Made by a program: the position numbers and the translations under genes
In this document: positions 12,154-24,359 of the stretch, one piece after another
Numbering within the stretch: the first letter of the stretch is position 1
Layout of the letters: each line of letters starts with the position of its first letter
Notes under the pieces: model-generated
Database searches by the model: none
Told to the model about the DNA's origin: nothing
Seen by the model: the letters and a program-made list of their open reading frames with translations, nothing else
From: Pseudoscleropodium purum
Taxonomy: Eukaryota > Streptophyta > Bryopsida > Hypnales > Brachytheciaceae
Direction: 5' to 3'
NCBI GenBank assembly: GCA_963969395.1
Contig: OZ017795.1
Coordinates: 41,831,063 to 41,895,062, forward strand
DNA: 64,000 bases

Positions 12154-12185
12154 ATGGGTGAGACTTGAACCCTATCAAGGCTATA

Positions 12186-12481
12186 CATTAGAGGATTTCT
12201 GGGCTCAGGGAGGGCCACTTCAAGCAAGTGCGTCGGGAACTGCCCTCCCCTGCAGTTTCGGGAAACGGCTGTTCCTGACAAAAAATTTAATTTAATTTAA
12301 TTAAAAAGAAAATTCTCTTGAAATGCAGAAAAAACAGAAAAGAAAATTTTCATTTTTTCTTAAAATAAAAAAAAAATCTTTTTTTCGGACGTGGCAGTCG
12401 CCATGCCATGTCAGCGAGCTGCCACGGGCCTCTGCGGGGCTGTTCTCACAGCCCTCCCGGGGGTGAAAAAATCCTCTAATG
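12186..12481. mobile_element. MITE family 2, copy B (296 bp, GC-rich ends)
   Basis: The left end is CATTAGAGGATTTC followed by GGGAGGGC. The right end is GCCCTCCCGGGGG and, further out, AATCCTCTAATG, its inverse. The interior contains an A/T-rich core and GCCATGCCATGTCAG. The ends are the clearest of the family and define the consensus CATTAGAGGATTT. Confidence 0.75.
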
Positions 12482-13112
12482 AATACATTTACAAATTATC
12501 TAAGAGTTCAGCCTCAACAACACTCGGGTGTACATGTGTACGTCCCATTAAATAATGTATAATGCTTTCTTTGTCACCTTGAAGGATAATTCGCAATCTC
12601 ACAATCAATGTTGAGGACTCGCAAGTTTAGGGTCACCAGACCCCATTTCAAATGTCGTTGAAGCACAGACGAAACCGAAGTTGGAAAAATCATCCCTGAA
12701 AACGTTAGATACATGCAGGGCTACGAATACATGTACGCACGGGAACGATACGGCAAAAGCCATCGAAGTATTTGCAGATTCAAAGCACAGCTATCTCAGG
12801 CTAACCTTTGCTTAGATGACTCGGAACCAATCTGAAGGTTCAAGAAATCTAGCTGGGAACGACGACAGCAACGACCATGTCATTCTCGCACTAGCTGGGA
12901 ATTTATAAATGATTTCATCACACTGACAATGCATGCATCCAGTATGACTAGAGACTGAATATCAGGCAGGGAGCAAATAAGTTAAAGACCGAGGCTTCCT
13001 GAGGAATGGAGGAAATGAAGACCGAGGCTTACAATTTTCACTCCACGAAAAAAACTCCCACTCTGACAGTAAAGAATTAATGTTTACCGCTGATGCACTA
13101 GATGACTAACTT

Positions 13113-16100
13113 CTACAATGGAGGTCCAGGTGACTTACGAACCCGCCGTGCAAACCTTGGGCCGCCTTTGGACAGGCTCTTGGGGGACCTGGCAGTCGGC
13201 TTCTGTTTAGTAATGGACAAAATTTGAGTAGTGCTTGGGGACCGGCGTTTGGAACCCGAGGTACCGACCTTGCGCACGGGAGTCACACGAATGGGGCCCG
13301 CAGGCACGCCCTTCTTCAAAGCGCTGCCTCGAGGTGTAGCCGATGGAGGAGTTCGCATAGACTGAGGGGGAAGAGGATTGTTTGGCTTCCACACAATGTT
13401 GTTTTTCAGCACGAATTTGACTTTCTTCTTCTTCGTAGAGGTGGATCCTGGCGTGGCCTGATCCGTGACTCCATTCGACTTCGCGAGGGGTGTCAGTGTT
13501 AATGACCCTGAGCTCGAGGGTTCAGTGACTTCCAAGGCAGACTTGATACCTCTCTTCCGCTTCTTCTTGCCAGAGGAAGTTTCCGTAGGAGAAGCCTCTC
13601 CAGGTGAACCATTAGACCTATGAGCCTCCTGATCTGTCTCAGCCGCAATGGAAGCGAACTTTTCCTCCAGATTGGAAATCACAGAGTCATCCACACTCAC
13701 GTTCATCACTGCATCTGCATCTCTTAAAATTCCCGACAAATCTCCAGCTGCGCTCTTGGCACCTCCCGACTGCGCTTCACCATTCGAGACGGCTAAACTC
13801 TGCTTGGGGATCTCCACTGAGCCTCCTGTTTCGACTGCTTCATAGAAAATTGGGAATTAGTCCAGTAGATCTCATATCCAGTGTAAAACTTTGCCTCAGC
13901 TCTGACTACACAGCATGGGGATGAAAAACGAACAACCATGCCAATATAGTTGCAGACGTAGAGCTTGAATTCAAAATTTAGAAGCTTCCTTTTGACATAA
14001 ATCTCCATGTTCGAAACCCAATGTCTGTCTCAAGACCTTCCTATCTTGAACCGGTAATACTTCACTATATCCAGATAAAATAGCCTTGTTTAAACGGCTA
14101 ATCCCTGAGAGCACTGGATAGTTAGCTCCCACTCATAAAAAAAGGGCATGCCAAAGCTACGACAGACCAGTAACTTAGAAAGGACAGTGTGCCCTAAACC
14201 TATGCCTGAGATCTATGCGTACCTGCTGGCACAGAACTACCCTTCCCCTCACCCACAACCTTCAACCCTTTTTTCTTGCTCTTGCTGTTACTCTTGTTGA
14301 CGGAGGCTGGGACTTCGGCAGTCTTAGCAAGGGCTTTCTTCTTGGCTTTCTTTCTTCTCTCCGTAACAACTTTCTCAATCTGGTCACCACTCTTCTCAAA
14401 AGCAACCTTCTCAGCTTCAGAACCTTCCCTTGTTTTCTCTACATCGCTCACTGGCAAGAGTTCATGCTTCTTCGACTTCACCTGTTTCGCCACGTTACTC
14501 TTTTTGCCTTTCTTGGTTTTGACACTCGAAATGTCTGAGACCACTGCCTCCGCCACATTCAATTTAGGTGAGCCCGTAGGGTTGTCGTTTGGAGTTGGAA
14601 CATCCAAAATCTGCTTAATTTTCTTCTTCGGGACAGTAACCTCTGCTTCCACTACGTCCACTGCGTCCATTGAAGCCCTTTTTCTAGCCTGCCTTGCTGA
14701 TTGCCTAGTAGGACCGTTAGCCCGGACTTCAGCCATCTCAATGTCACTGTTACTTCCACTCCCAATTCTTATGGTACTCAAGTCAATACCTGCAGCAACA
14801 ACCAGCTTGTCCAACTTGGCATATTCGGCATGAATTTCATATAAAACCTTGCGGTTAGCCTGGGGAGTGGCCTCCGATGAAGCCAGTTCAAAAAGCCGGG
14901 CACCCAATGGAAGCGACACGACATAGGCCCCGAAGCTACTCTCATCAACTTCACTACCAGCTTGCATACTATTCACAAATGTCCGAGCTTCTTCCAAGAG
15001 AGGCATAAACACATTCTCTTTGACTCTTTTCAACAAGGTTTTGTCAGCAGCACCGGCAAGGGTAGAGAAACAAGGCTGGAGCATCAGTCTTAGAGTGCCA
15101 GCAGATAACGGCTGGAACTTCCGCAGTTCCCCAAGGAAAATGTCTACGAAGTGCAGGTTCACACCCAAGGCCGGATGCTGGTCTTTGGCGAGCAAAGACC
15201 TCTCAACCAACGCATCCATATATTTCGCAATCGTTTCCTCATCCCAATTGCTCTTTTGCAGAAGCGTGAACACTCTTACCAGAAATTGCCTCAAGAGGCG
15301 GTAGAATTTGTCCAGCCTTAGCCTGTCGATACCATTCCACTCTCGTCTCATAGTGGTGAGAAAAACTTCGAAGAAAGCCAAGGAAGTATCCGCGTCCAGG
15401 CTCTCCATGATGCCAGCTAACTTGTTGATAAGATCCCCTTGCACATGTGCCTTGTCGGAGTGCCACAAGCAATAAAACAATCCTTTCCATATTTTTTTCA
15501 ACTCGTCCTCCCCAACATCCTACACCGAGAGATTGAAAACAAATCAATACAATGGGTGAATGAGACTTGTCAAATTGTTCAATTCAAAGTGAATTAATCC
15601 GGTGAAAGCCATATTGAAGGATCAGAAATCGAAATTCCATGCATCTGATGACCAGATTGGCAATCTCGGGCCTTGAAGCGTTAAAATCCTAATCCTAAAA
15701 CCCTTGATCACCACCAGCATATCTCCGTGCAATCCCACGCACTTATTGAAGCTACTACATGAAATTAAAGCCATTTACGCATTAGAACACGTACAATACC
15801 GAACTAGACTTACTATAATAGCAGGTAGCGTTGCAGAGAAACGACTATATAAAACCCGACGGGGTAGCACATGATATGAACACAAAAGTCATTTAGCAAA
15901 CTTCAGCTGCAAAGGCAGAAGCGTCTTGACTTCAAAAGGATCACAGTACCCTTCAAGAAGGAAGATACTTCGCCTGTACTACCTGTAGACACTGCCAAAA
16001 ACCATCATACGACTTCAACCCCCAGAATGCCATGTCAGGCTTGCACACTACTGCTCCACGCTTCCCATATCTAGACAAAAGAGTCCCTCGTCTTGTCACA

Positions 16101-16898
16101 ATGACTCCCATTCGCTAACCCCTCCACCCATCATCACTTTTATAAATAAGCAACAAGGAGCTACACCTAAAATAGATAAAGCGGCTGCCCCTACAGGATA
16201 ACCTACAACTCTACCGCGGAGTTCCATCGCCTACGTGAGCCTTGACATTAGGTTTTCATCGACAGTGGCAACTAGGGCAGTACAGACCCTGGCCGTCCTG
16301 AAGAGACTGGAACTCACAAAACAGACGATGTCTCACTCTACGAAGCTCCATCCTCTAATCATTAGATTTACGTTTGCATTCAGAATATCGGCGATTTAAA
16401 AAATTCACGAAATTACCATCCTCTGTCATTGGATCACAATAAAAGCTGATAATTACAAGGCGAACACACCCAAACTAATAAACCAAGAGACCGTACGGAT
16501 TCAAGTCTATCATTAGACTTAGCTTCGTAGTAGAGTAAGCATCCATGTGAAGAATGCAGACACCCTTTAACCTTAGGTTTCATCGACAGGGCAAGTACAG
16601 ACCCGGCCACCCTGAAGAATGTAGCTCCGTCCTAAATTACCGTTGCTTGCAGGGTGAAACTGATTTCATGAAATCCACTTAAACCTCGAAATCTATCAGC
16701 AATCCTTAAATTAGCGAGTACTCTTAGTACAAAAATATCCTACAGAAACCAATGGGGAAAGAAAGGTATGCTTACCTGCTGACACGAAAGCCAGAGAACT
16801 AGCAAGGACAGCCCCTTCTCGCGCGTCTTCTTATCTGTAGATCCTAACTTCCGAGCGAAGTTGTTCTTCTCCACAATGGCTCCACCGGCTTCTTCCAT
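13113..16898 (-). CDS. RRP1: RRP1/NOP52 ribosomal RNA processing protein (3 exons)
   Basis: Exons 16898-16776, 15519-14223 and 13834-13113 join to 713 aa. Introns are GT-AG (CAG|gtaagc..gtag|GAT; GCAG|gtacgc..cag|TCG). Residues 10 to about 220 form the Nop52 domain, with KKIWKGLFYCLWHSDK, MRREWNGIDRLRLDKFY and a leucine-rich alpha-helical run. This nucleolar protein acts in the late 60S pre-rRNA (ITS2/27S) pathway. The acidic/basic middle holds lysine clusters (KKKIK, KKGKK, RRKKAKKK) typical of nucleolar targeting. The C-terminus has KKKKVKFVLKNN, VWKPNNPLPPQS and TPRGSALKKG, which plant homologues also carry as I recall. KVKF at residues 611-614 fits an RVxF protein-phosphatase-1 docking site, as in vertebrate RRP1B. 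The start was chosen as the first ATG in the exon (MEEAGG); no in-frame ATG lies upstream. Confidence 0.9.
16245..16640. repeat. Direct duplication inside RRP1 intron region
   Basis: The block TTAGGTTTTCATCGACAGTG followed by TACAGACCCTGGCC at about 16249-16304 recurs at 16573-16618 as TTAGGTTTCATCGACAGGGC followed by TACAGACCCGGCC. Both copies are followed by a GCTCC(A/G)TCCT motif at 16342 and 16623. Both lie within intron 1 (15520-16775), so the duplication is intronic and has no effect on the protein. Confidence 0.6.
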
Positions 16899-17700
16899 CT
16901 CGACACGCTTTGTGGTCTGAGAGGTCACCGGGGGCCGCACGAAACCAGCGCCCCCTCTCTCTTTCACCTTTTCCCTGATTAGTTTTCAATCACACACTCC
17001 TCGCTCTTATCATACCAATCCACTAGCCCAGACAATGCAGCCCGTATCCCTAACAGCACCCCCAACCAAACTCTAATAAAATCACCACCTAATCTCGAAA
17101 AAGACGAAGAAAATGAAGAAAACTAAAACCTAAGATGAAAAACCCGCACCCTAACGTCACCCTAATTTTGCCAACAACAAACTACAGGCAAGCTGCGCTC
17201 CAAGACACCCTAAAATTCACGATACACAACCAATACGAGCCGGGAAAAACGTACTAGCGAGGAAAAAAACTATACGAAGCAACCAGTCGAAGGAGAATAG
17301 ACCGTCGGAGGGACAAAACGGGCAGAAAAAACAGGAAACCGGGGAAGGCAACGAGCACCGAACGCCATAGCCGAACGAGGAACTTGGGGAGGAGGTCAGG
17401 AGGAGACGGGGAGACGCGGGCGCGGGGGTAGGATGTTGGGCATCGTATGAGATGCTCGGCCCGCGCCCGTGGCGGCGCCGAGGGTGCGGCTGAGGATGGA
17501 CGTTCCCCAATGCGAGGGAACACGCAAATTCAAATTCTGGAAGGGGGCCTGGGAGACCCTAATTGGGTCATTGGGTAGGTGGATGTTGACATGTGGGGCC
17601 TATTGCCGCAGTCCTTTGTGGGTGGATCTGGACCCTATCACCGCACTACAGGAATTATTGACTGCATTGAACTCAAGCTGAAGTGGAGTTGGAAAGACGT
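16899..17700 (-). promoter_or_regulatory. GC-richer upstream region of RRP1
   Basis: The sequence from the RRP1 start to about 17.7 kb is markedly richer in GC than what follows. It includes a CG-rich core at 17380-17520. Frames of 61-97 codons occur on both strands here but show only composition-driven Pro/Arg/Ser-rich translations. I read it as the 5' UTR/promoter side of RRP1. No TATA box could be assigned. Confidence 0.4.
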
Positions 17701-20700
17701 GAGAGAGAGTGTTATCCTTGGAATATTTTCAAGGATTTTATTTTTTGAACCCTAAAGTCCCATTCTTCCCTCACAAAAACAAAATGGACTTGGGATAAGC
17801 TTCTATGGTCTCAATATTCATCATGCTTTTTTGAAACTTTTGGTGAAGATAGAAATACACATTAGCTTTTTATGAATATAATTGTTATTTCAATAAGTGC
17901 ATGGAAGCAAAAGTTATGGCACAAAAAAACCTTTTATAGGTGTGATATATAGGAAAAAATCTCACAAAAAAATTTATTTTCTACAGATTTCAATTTTGTT
18001 TATATGGGAAGCTTTGATTCATTCCATTTCAATTTGTTATGTGAAAATAATGGAAAATCTTAATTTTCAAGAAATTAGAAACATCTTCTTGAAAAAACAA
18101 TTTGTAGGATTCAATTTTGAACTCAACTTTCACAATTTAAAAAAAAAATTCACAAGGTTAAGATCTCTTGCTAGAACAATGTCATCATTGAGGTTAGTGT
18201 ATTCTAATTCCATTTTAGAGCTATTATTAATTTAGATTTCCTTCAATTGTGAACCTTCTTCTACTTAATAATTTTTTAATAAATGAAAATCAATAATAAT
18301 AATTTTTTAATTTCTAGATTGTCAACTCTATTCTTCAACATAAAAAATTAAAAAATTAAAAATCATTAATATGAAAATTTGAAGTAAAAATGATTCAAAG
18401 CCAAGTAAAAATCTAGTCAAGCAAGGTGCAAAAAAACTTCTTGTTTTTCACTTTAAATTCAAAAGATTTTGCAATCTATGGTCAAAGTTTTTGAAATTTC
18501 TTTTACACATTTATTTAATAGATTAGGATGAGATTCTATAGTTCCATCTATAGGAAAAATAAATTTTAAATATTTTTACACTTTGCAAAAGAAATGACAA
18601 TTTCAATGATTTTTTTATCAAAATTAAATAAGCCACATTGGGACTTTAGGGGTTAAAATTGACTTCCAAAATCTTTAGACTACAATTTAATGTTCATTCA
18701 TTATAGACTCTACAATAAACGGCAAACAAATGTCTTCACAAAATCAAATACTTTCATTTGTTGTAGAATCTTAAATGAACAAATAGTAGAACTCAAGAAA
18801 CAATTTTAATCCTACTCAACCCTAAAACAAGTTGTAAATGTTATAATCTTTCAATCTATACAACCAAATTTTTTTGAAAAAATTACATAATTTTCTACAA
18901 TAAATTTGAATAACTTTGTACATAATTGAATTTCAAAAAGAATATATTTTTTCATTTTTCTCAATTTAAAAAAATGATCATTTTGGACTAAATACTTACT
19001 TTTCATATCATGCTTTGTTAGGGGTTAAACACTAGTAGAGGGAACATTATTTAAAGGCAAAACATTCTTGAACTATGGACCTAAAATTCTTCCATAACCT
19101 AGCAAAAAATTTATTATTTTCATTCAATAACCCAACAAAAAATTCATTACTTTTAATCTAAAATTGGCATAAATTCAAAATTTAGGATATTATTTGATCA
19201 AATGAACAAATTTTTGTAGGTGAGTATTTCAAACATCTATTGTTTTAATGTTTCTCAAACAACTTACTGAGCAACTTATACTTCTAATGTTTCTTCATTT
19301 TTTACAACAAATTTGATATACTACTAAACGTACACAAGACATAAGAAGAAATCTAATATCAAAACCAATGTCTTCTACTGAGCAAAAATCAATGCCTTTT
19401 AGTTTACACTTTTGCATATTCTAGTAGTCTCTTTCTAACAGAGATTTATGTGGGACCTAAGATGAATAAGATATTTAGTACAATATGAGGGGCGTTGCCA
19501 AGAATTTTTCATTTGAAATGCTTTAATAATTGTTTGGTGTATGGTATTTTTTTATATATAAAATTTAAATATTATTATGCAAAAATTGGAGTGCACTATA
19601 CTGTATACCAAAAGGTGGTTTGTTTACAAACCTCTTCAATTCTAGTTTTTCACCTCTAAAAATTAATGATATAACCACCAAACAAATTGACTATTTGTAG
19701 AACATGTTCAAAAATATTGGAACAAATTCAAAACAACAATATTGAAAAAGAATCTCAATTTTGAAGCTTTCAATCTACACAAATACTATAGAAAAATAAA
19801 ACAAATGGGGCTTAATTAAAGAAGAAGTAAATTTTGAGTGATGGAAACATCAATGTTATGCTCCAAAATCAATGTGATGAATTTGGTTGAAAACATGTAC
19901 ACTTCTACATCCACCACAAATAACAATTATGTTGTTACTATTAAATGGCAAGATTCATTTCTAACAAGTCAAATTAATCCTAAATGAAAAGAAATTCCAA
20001 CACAATTTTTGATGCATTATTTGAGCAATATAAGAATAAGTTATGAATTTTCAAAGCACTAGTAATAAGAAACTTTTAAACTAATACAAAGTTTTAATGT
20101 TCAAATCTTTTACATTTTCAAAATTAATGCATTCATTCTAAATAAGAATCTAGAGAAGATGGTTTTAGTTTAATGATGATGATGCACTTACCTTATAAGT
20201 GCAAGTATAAATTTTATGCTAGTGTGAAATTGATGAAACTTTGCATTAGGACTAGAGTACCAATTAAATGGTATAAGATTCAACTAATAAAAATTATTAA
20301 TCAAATGCTCAAATTGTTGAAGTTATGCATAACACTTTTAGGAACATTTTATGGAGGGATCCTTTGCTTTTCATGAATCAAGACTCTTTCACTACAAAAA
20401 ATCTTGAATGGCAAGCTTGTCTATAAATTGTAGGTAGCCTTCATGCCCATTGCCTTTCCTTTGTGCACCCTACTCATCATATTGAGCCTTCACATACATA
20501 TCTACTTAGTTGCTAATGGATGCAAAATATTCCACACCGTCTACTGTAAAGGTAAAGTACTGATAGTGCATGCTATTATGGGATGCTTTATTTAAACCTA
20601 GATGTTGATTGCATAAATTTTTGTCTTTTGTCCAAACACAAGTGAGGATTTCAAGCCTCTTACACAACAAAATTAGCTTGACTTCTAAGTATAAAGCATT

Positions 20701-23700
20701 CTTGAATGTTATGAGTAACACAAATGTTCTTGTTATAGTGATATAGTACTATATGAAGAAGGACCTCTCTAAACTTTTCCATTTAAGAATGTTATTTGGC
20801 ACATGGGTAGTATCTCCCTTTAAGTAACTTGCAATGAATTTACACTCATTTAAACTACTATAATTAAACATGATACTTTGATTTTAGACAAGTAAACTAC
20901 TTATGCATTTATGAAAGATTTGAAATACAAATCCATTCATTCTAGCTAAGGAAGATTGAGTAGGTGGCTAATTTATTAGCCAAATTCCCCTTACTTAACC
21001 TCTAAATGATTGAAGGATGTTTTGGAAGCTTTTATCAATTGTAGGTACTAAATAATTGCAATTTCAATATTTTGATTCTATAGTTGGAAATTTGAAATTT
21101 TACAAATTGATGATAGATGCACACAAGGGTTTTTTGATCTTGAATACAACACAAATTTCATTGAATTTGGATTAGTAGATACAAAATTGTGTTCAATTTA
21201 ATCTCTTTGTTATGAGCATGAGCAAGTTTAGTAACCCCCAAAATAACTCTTTGCATTTGAATCTCTTTTTCTTGAATTTTTTAAAATTAATTTTTAACCA
21301 AATTTCAAATTAATTCATTAACTTTAAGAAGGTGTGAGATACATATTTTTCTAGGCAAAATTTCAAAGTGTGTTTCAAAGATGAACTATGCATGTGCAAA
21401 ATGACAAAAAATACGTTTTTAAAAATTTTCAAATTAAATTTTTTGCTATTAGTGAGGTTAAATTATACTTTGGGATTTTAGCACATATAATTCAGTAAAT
21501 TAACTTTTATAATTTAATGCTGGATTATAAAAATGGATAAAAATAAAATATTTTTTCAATTGCCAACATTGAGATCCAAAACACACTTTACTTCATATCC
21601 AATGGCTTAGTCAATCGGGGATGCTAATATGTGAGCTTGTGAGCATGAGCCTATGAGCCTATAAGTGTGTGAGCTTGTGAGCCTACATTTTTTTTTGTTC
21701 CATTTAGAGTTTGTATATCCATCAAGAATCTATAACCGTGGAATTAGAAATAAGGATTTTCAGTCCGAATGAACAACAAATGAATATGCCACTATGCAAT
21801 TTTGTACCAAAAAATTGAACAAATGTATTTCCAAAAATTAAGATATGGTCAAAATAGATAGAGTTTGTAAGCAAGTACATGATAAAAATAGATGTACTGG
21901 TTTAAGATGTCTCACTACAAAGTTCTTAAATATAAAATTGGGATACTTCATAACAACATCATAGAAATGACATTTATGAAGTCTAAAATAGAAGGACCAA
22001 CAAGTATGGGTCGTAAAGGTTAAATATAATATGGTGATAAGCAAAGGCTCTAAACATTATAAACACTAAATCATAAATAATACTTTTGAATGATTAAGTC
22101 ATAAATGTAGTCTTTATAGATCTTTATATAAATTTAAAGGATGAAAATGGTCCACCTATTTTATTTTTACTACTATATTTGAAAATAAAAACAAAAATAT
22201 CTTAGACAATGAATATTTAAAATAAATATAGTAGTCATATGTTATATATCAAATAAATTTAATAACCCTGAATGACCTAAACAATCATTTTTAATCAATT
22301 TCCTTCTTTTTTGAATTGTCTTTTTTTGAATTTAATTTTTTCTAAAAATAATAATAATTTCTAAAAAATAGTATATACATAATTAATTTCAATAGTAATA
22401 GTTTGATTTAATTCAAAGTTAAACTCCACTTTGTGGAATTTTATAAAATTTAGGGATAAAGTGTGATTCAAGGCTCATGATTTACGAAAGAATGTAGTAT
22501 CCTACAACAATATGCACATAATCAAAAATAATAGGCAAAGGATCTATACCATCTAGAAAATAGTTAATAGATACTAGATCAACCACAACATCAAAGGGCT
22601 TTTTTGTCTCAATAGCCAACTACTATATACAAAATTTAAATTAGAATAATGTAACAATTGAGTAAAAAGGTTCAAAAAATATTATTATTTAAATAATAAA
22701 AATAGACAAGTACTCACTTGAGTCCACCAATCATTTAGCCTTATGAAACTACTTAGAAAAGTCAACATCATTGAATTTTGCTTTAGGAAATTTGAAAGCT
22801 TCACAAAAAGTAAGAGACTTGTTCACATCTCTAGCCACTTGATTTTTAAAGAAGTGTTCATTGTTAAAGTTGCCAACATTCAAAGCTTTTCTTCAGTCAT
22901 CTCTAAACTTTCATCATAAGTTTCATAGTGACACTTCATTTGCTCCAAAAAAATTGTAACATATTTAGGATATGCAATAGAGAGCTACTTCTTTAATTAC
23001 GAATGAAAAATTACCTTCTCCTTGTCAACAACTTTGGAGACCCATTCATCAATTGCATTTAGAGTCTAATTTGATGAATTGTGATACTTTTTACAAAATT
23101 TCTTAAGCTATAGTAGAAGCATTCTTCAATTCTTATTATACGAAGTAAATGACATATAAGAATAAACAAAATTGCACATGATAACAAATGTTTTAATGTA
23201 TAATAGAGCAACATAATATCAATTTAAATTAACAACAATAACAAAAAAAAATATGAAATAGAAAATAAAACTAAAAATTGAAAAGAATATGAAATAAAAA
23301 ATAAAACTTTAGAAACAAATCTTAAAATATGACTCCATTTAGAGCTTCAAAAGTCAAAATGAATTGAATTCTTTAGTTGGACTTTTACTTGGCTTCAGCT
23401 ATAGTAAGATCCTCTTTGGAGATAATTTTTTTCTAAATATGAGAACGGTTGCCTAGCAACACTTTGAATGTGATGAAGTTTGCAAACGAGATTTTTGGAA
23501 ATATGAAAATTTTGGTTTCTCATGGCAAAATAAAATTTATTGTATTAAAATATGTGAAGTGAACATCAAACAAAACAAGGTAAAATAAAGACAATTATAA
23601 TGGTTCAAACCAAACAAGCTTTAGAGATTAAGAAATGAAAAGAAATAAAAAATGATAATGAAATATAAAGAATTACCAATTGACATTATGTAATGTTGCC

Positions 23701-24359
23701 TATATAGTTGCAATGTACCTCTTGACCTCCTAATCAATACTTTCAATAATATAATGTCACATGAAGTCACCTACGTAATTAGGATTGATAATAGGCAACA
23801 ATGCTTACAGACGATAGTTGCTATCTCACAACATAAATGTCTTGCTAAAGAAAACTTTGAGATCTTTATCATTTTTCAGTTTTTTGTTAAATGCAACATT
23901 TGCGTGCACCTAGTTGGCACTCTACATTTCAATAATAATATCATTTATAACACCTACTATCTTTCCTTCATTATTCTCCAAAGCCATATAGAAAACTCCA
24001 TTTCCTTCCATATAACCATAAGTAACAAAATATGCAACTAGATTCATGGCATTATTTTTCAAAACAGGCCTAACAACTAGTAAAAAAATCATATAATATT
24101 AAGAAATATTGATTTTTGATTATGTTTTTAGTTTATATCTCAACACCTCAAGACAAGAAGAAGTGTTCATAGTCTCCTTCTTCAAAAAGCCATGCAACTC
24201 TAATTGATCTTTAAAAAGAAATTGAAGTACATCATCTAGTCTCTAAGCTTATGGATCTCTTTGTGTCAACATCTTTGAAATCACAATTAAAAAAAATCCA
24301 GATTGTATATATGTATTGTACAATATGTAATTCAATGTAGTAGTTGTTAATGACTATGC
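17700..24359. other. AT-rich gene-poor desert, left part
   Basis: This block is strongly AT-rich with long A and T runs. No intact gene is visible. The frame at 17897-18235 (+, 112 codons) is Lys/Asn/Ile/Phe-rich without a domain. At 21600-21690 there are reiterated GTGAGC/ATGAGCC motifs that recur in inverse orientation at about 29400-29490. One decayed coding remnant at 22500-23080 is listed separately. Confidence 0.55.
22500..23080 (-). pseudogene. Unidentified decayed gene fragment with a putative intron
   Basis: Read on the minus strand, three protein-like blocks follow each other: AIDEWVSKVVDKEKVIF and PKYVTIFLEQMKCHYETYDE (about 23060-22900), FKNQVARDVNKSLTFCEAFK with PKAKFNDVDFSK (about 22860-22760), and AIETKKPFDVVVDLVSINYF (about 22610-22540). 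The blocks are in different frames and are broken by stops. Between the second and third, a GTGAGT-type donor near 22720 and a TATATAGTAG acceptor near 22618 would bound a short intron, so it derives from a genomic gene copy rather than a processed transcript. I do not recognise the family. Confidence 0.4.

Noticed and set aside
12150..12180. GGGTTCAAGTCTCACCC on the minus strand, reminiscent of a tRNA T-arm
   Set aside because: The 5-bp T stem does not pair properly and no acceptor or anticodon arm fits around it; it lies between two MITEs.
14276..14833. 185-codon plus-strand frame
   Set aside because: It is antisense to RRP1 exon 2, whose minus-strand protein is clearly the real one.
17217..17523. 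Two overlapping minus-strand frames of 89-97 codons upstream of RRP1
   Set aside because: Pro/Arg/Ser-rich translations driven by GC-rich promoter DNA; the two frames overlap and neither has a domain.
20390..20740. CACTACAAAAAATC and CTTGTTATAGTG as possible CACTA ends
   Set aside because: The ends match only for a few bases after CACTA and the flanking trinucleotides (TTT and ATA) differ, so no target duplication.
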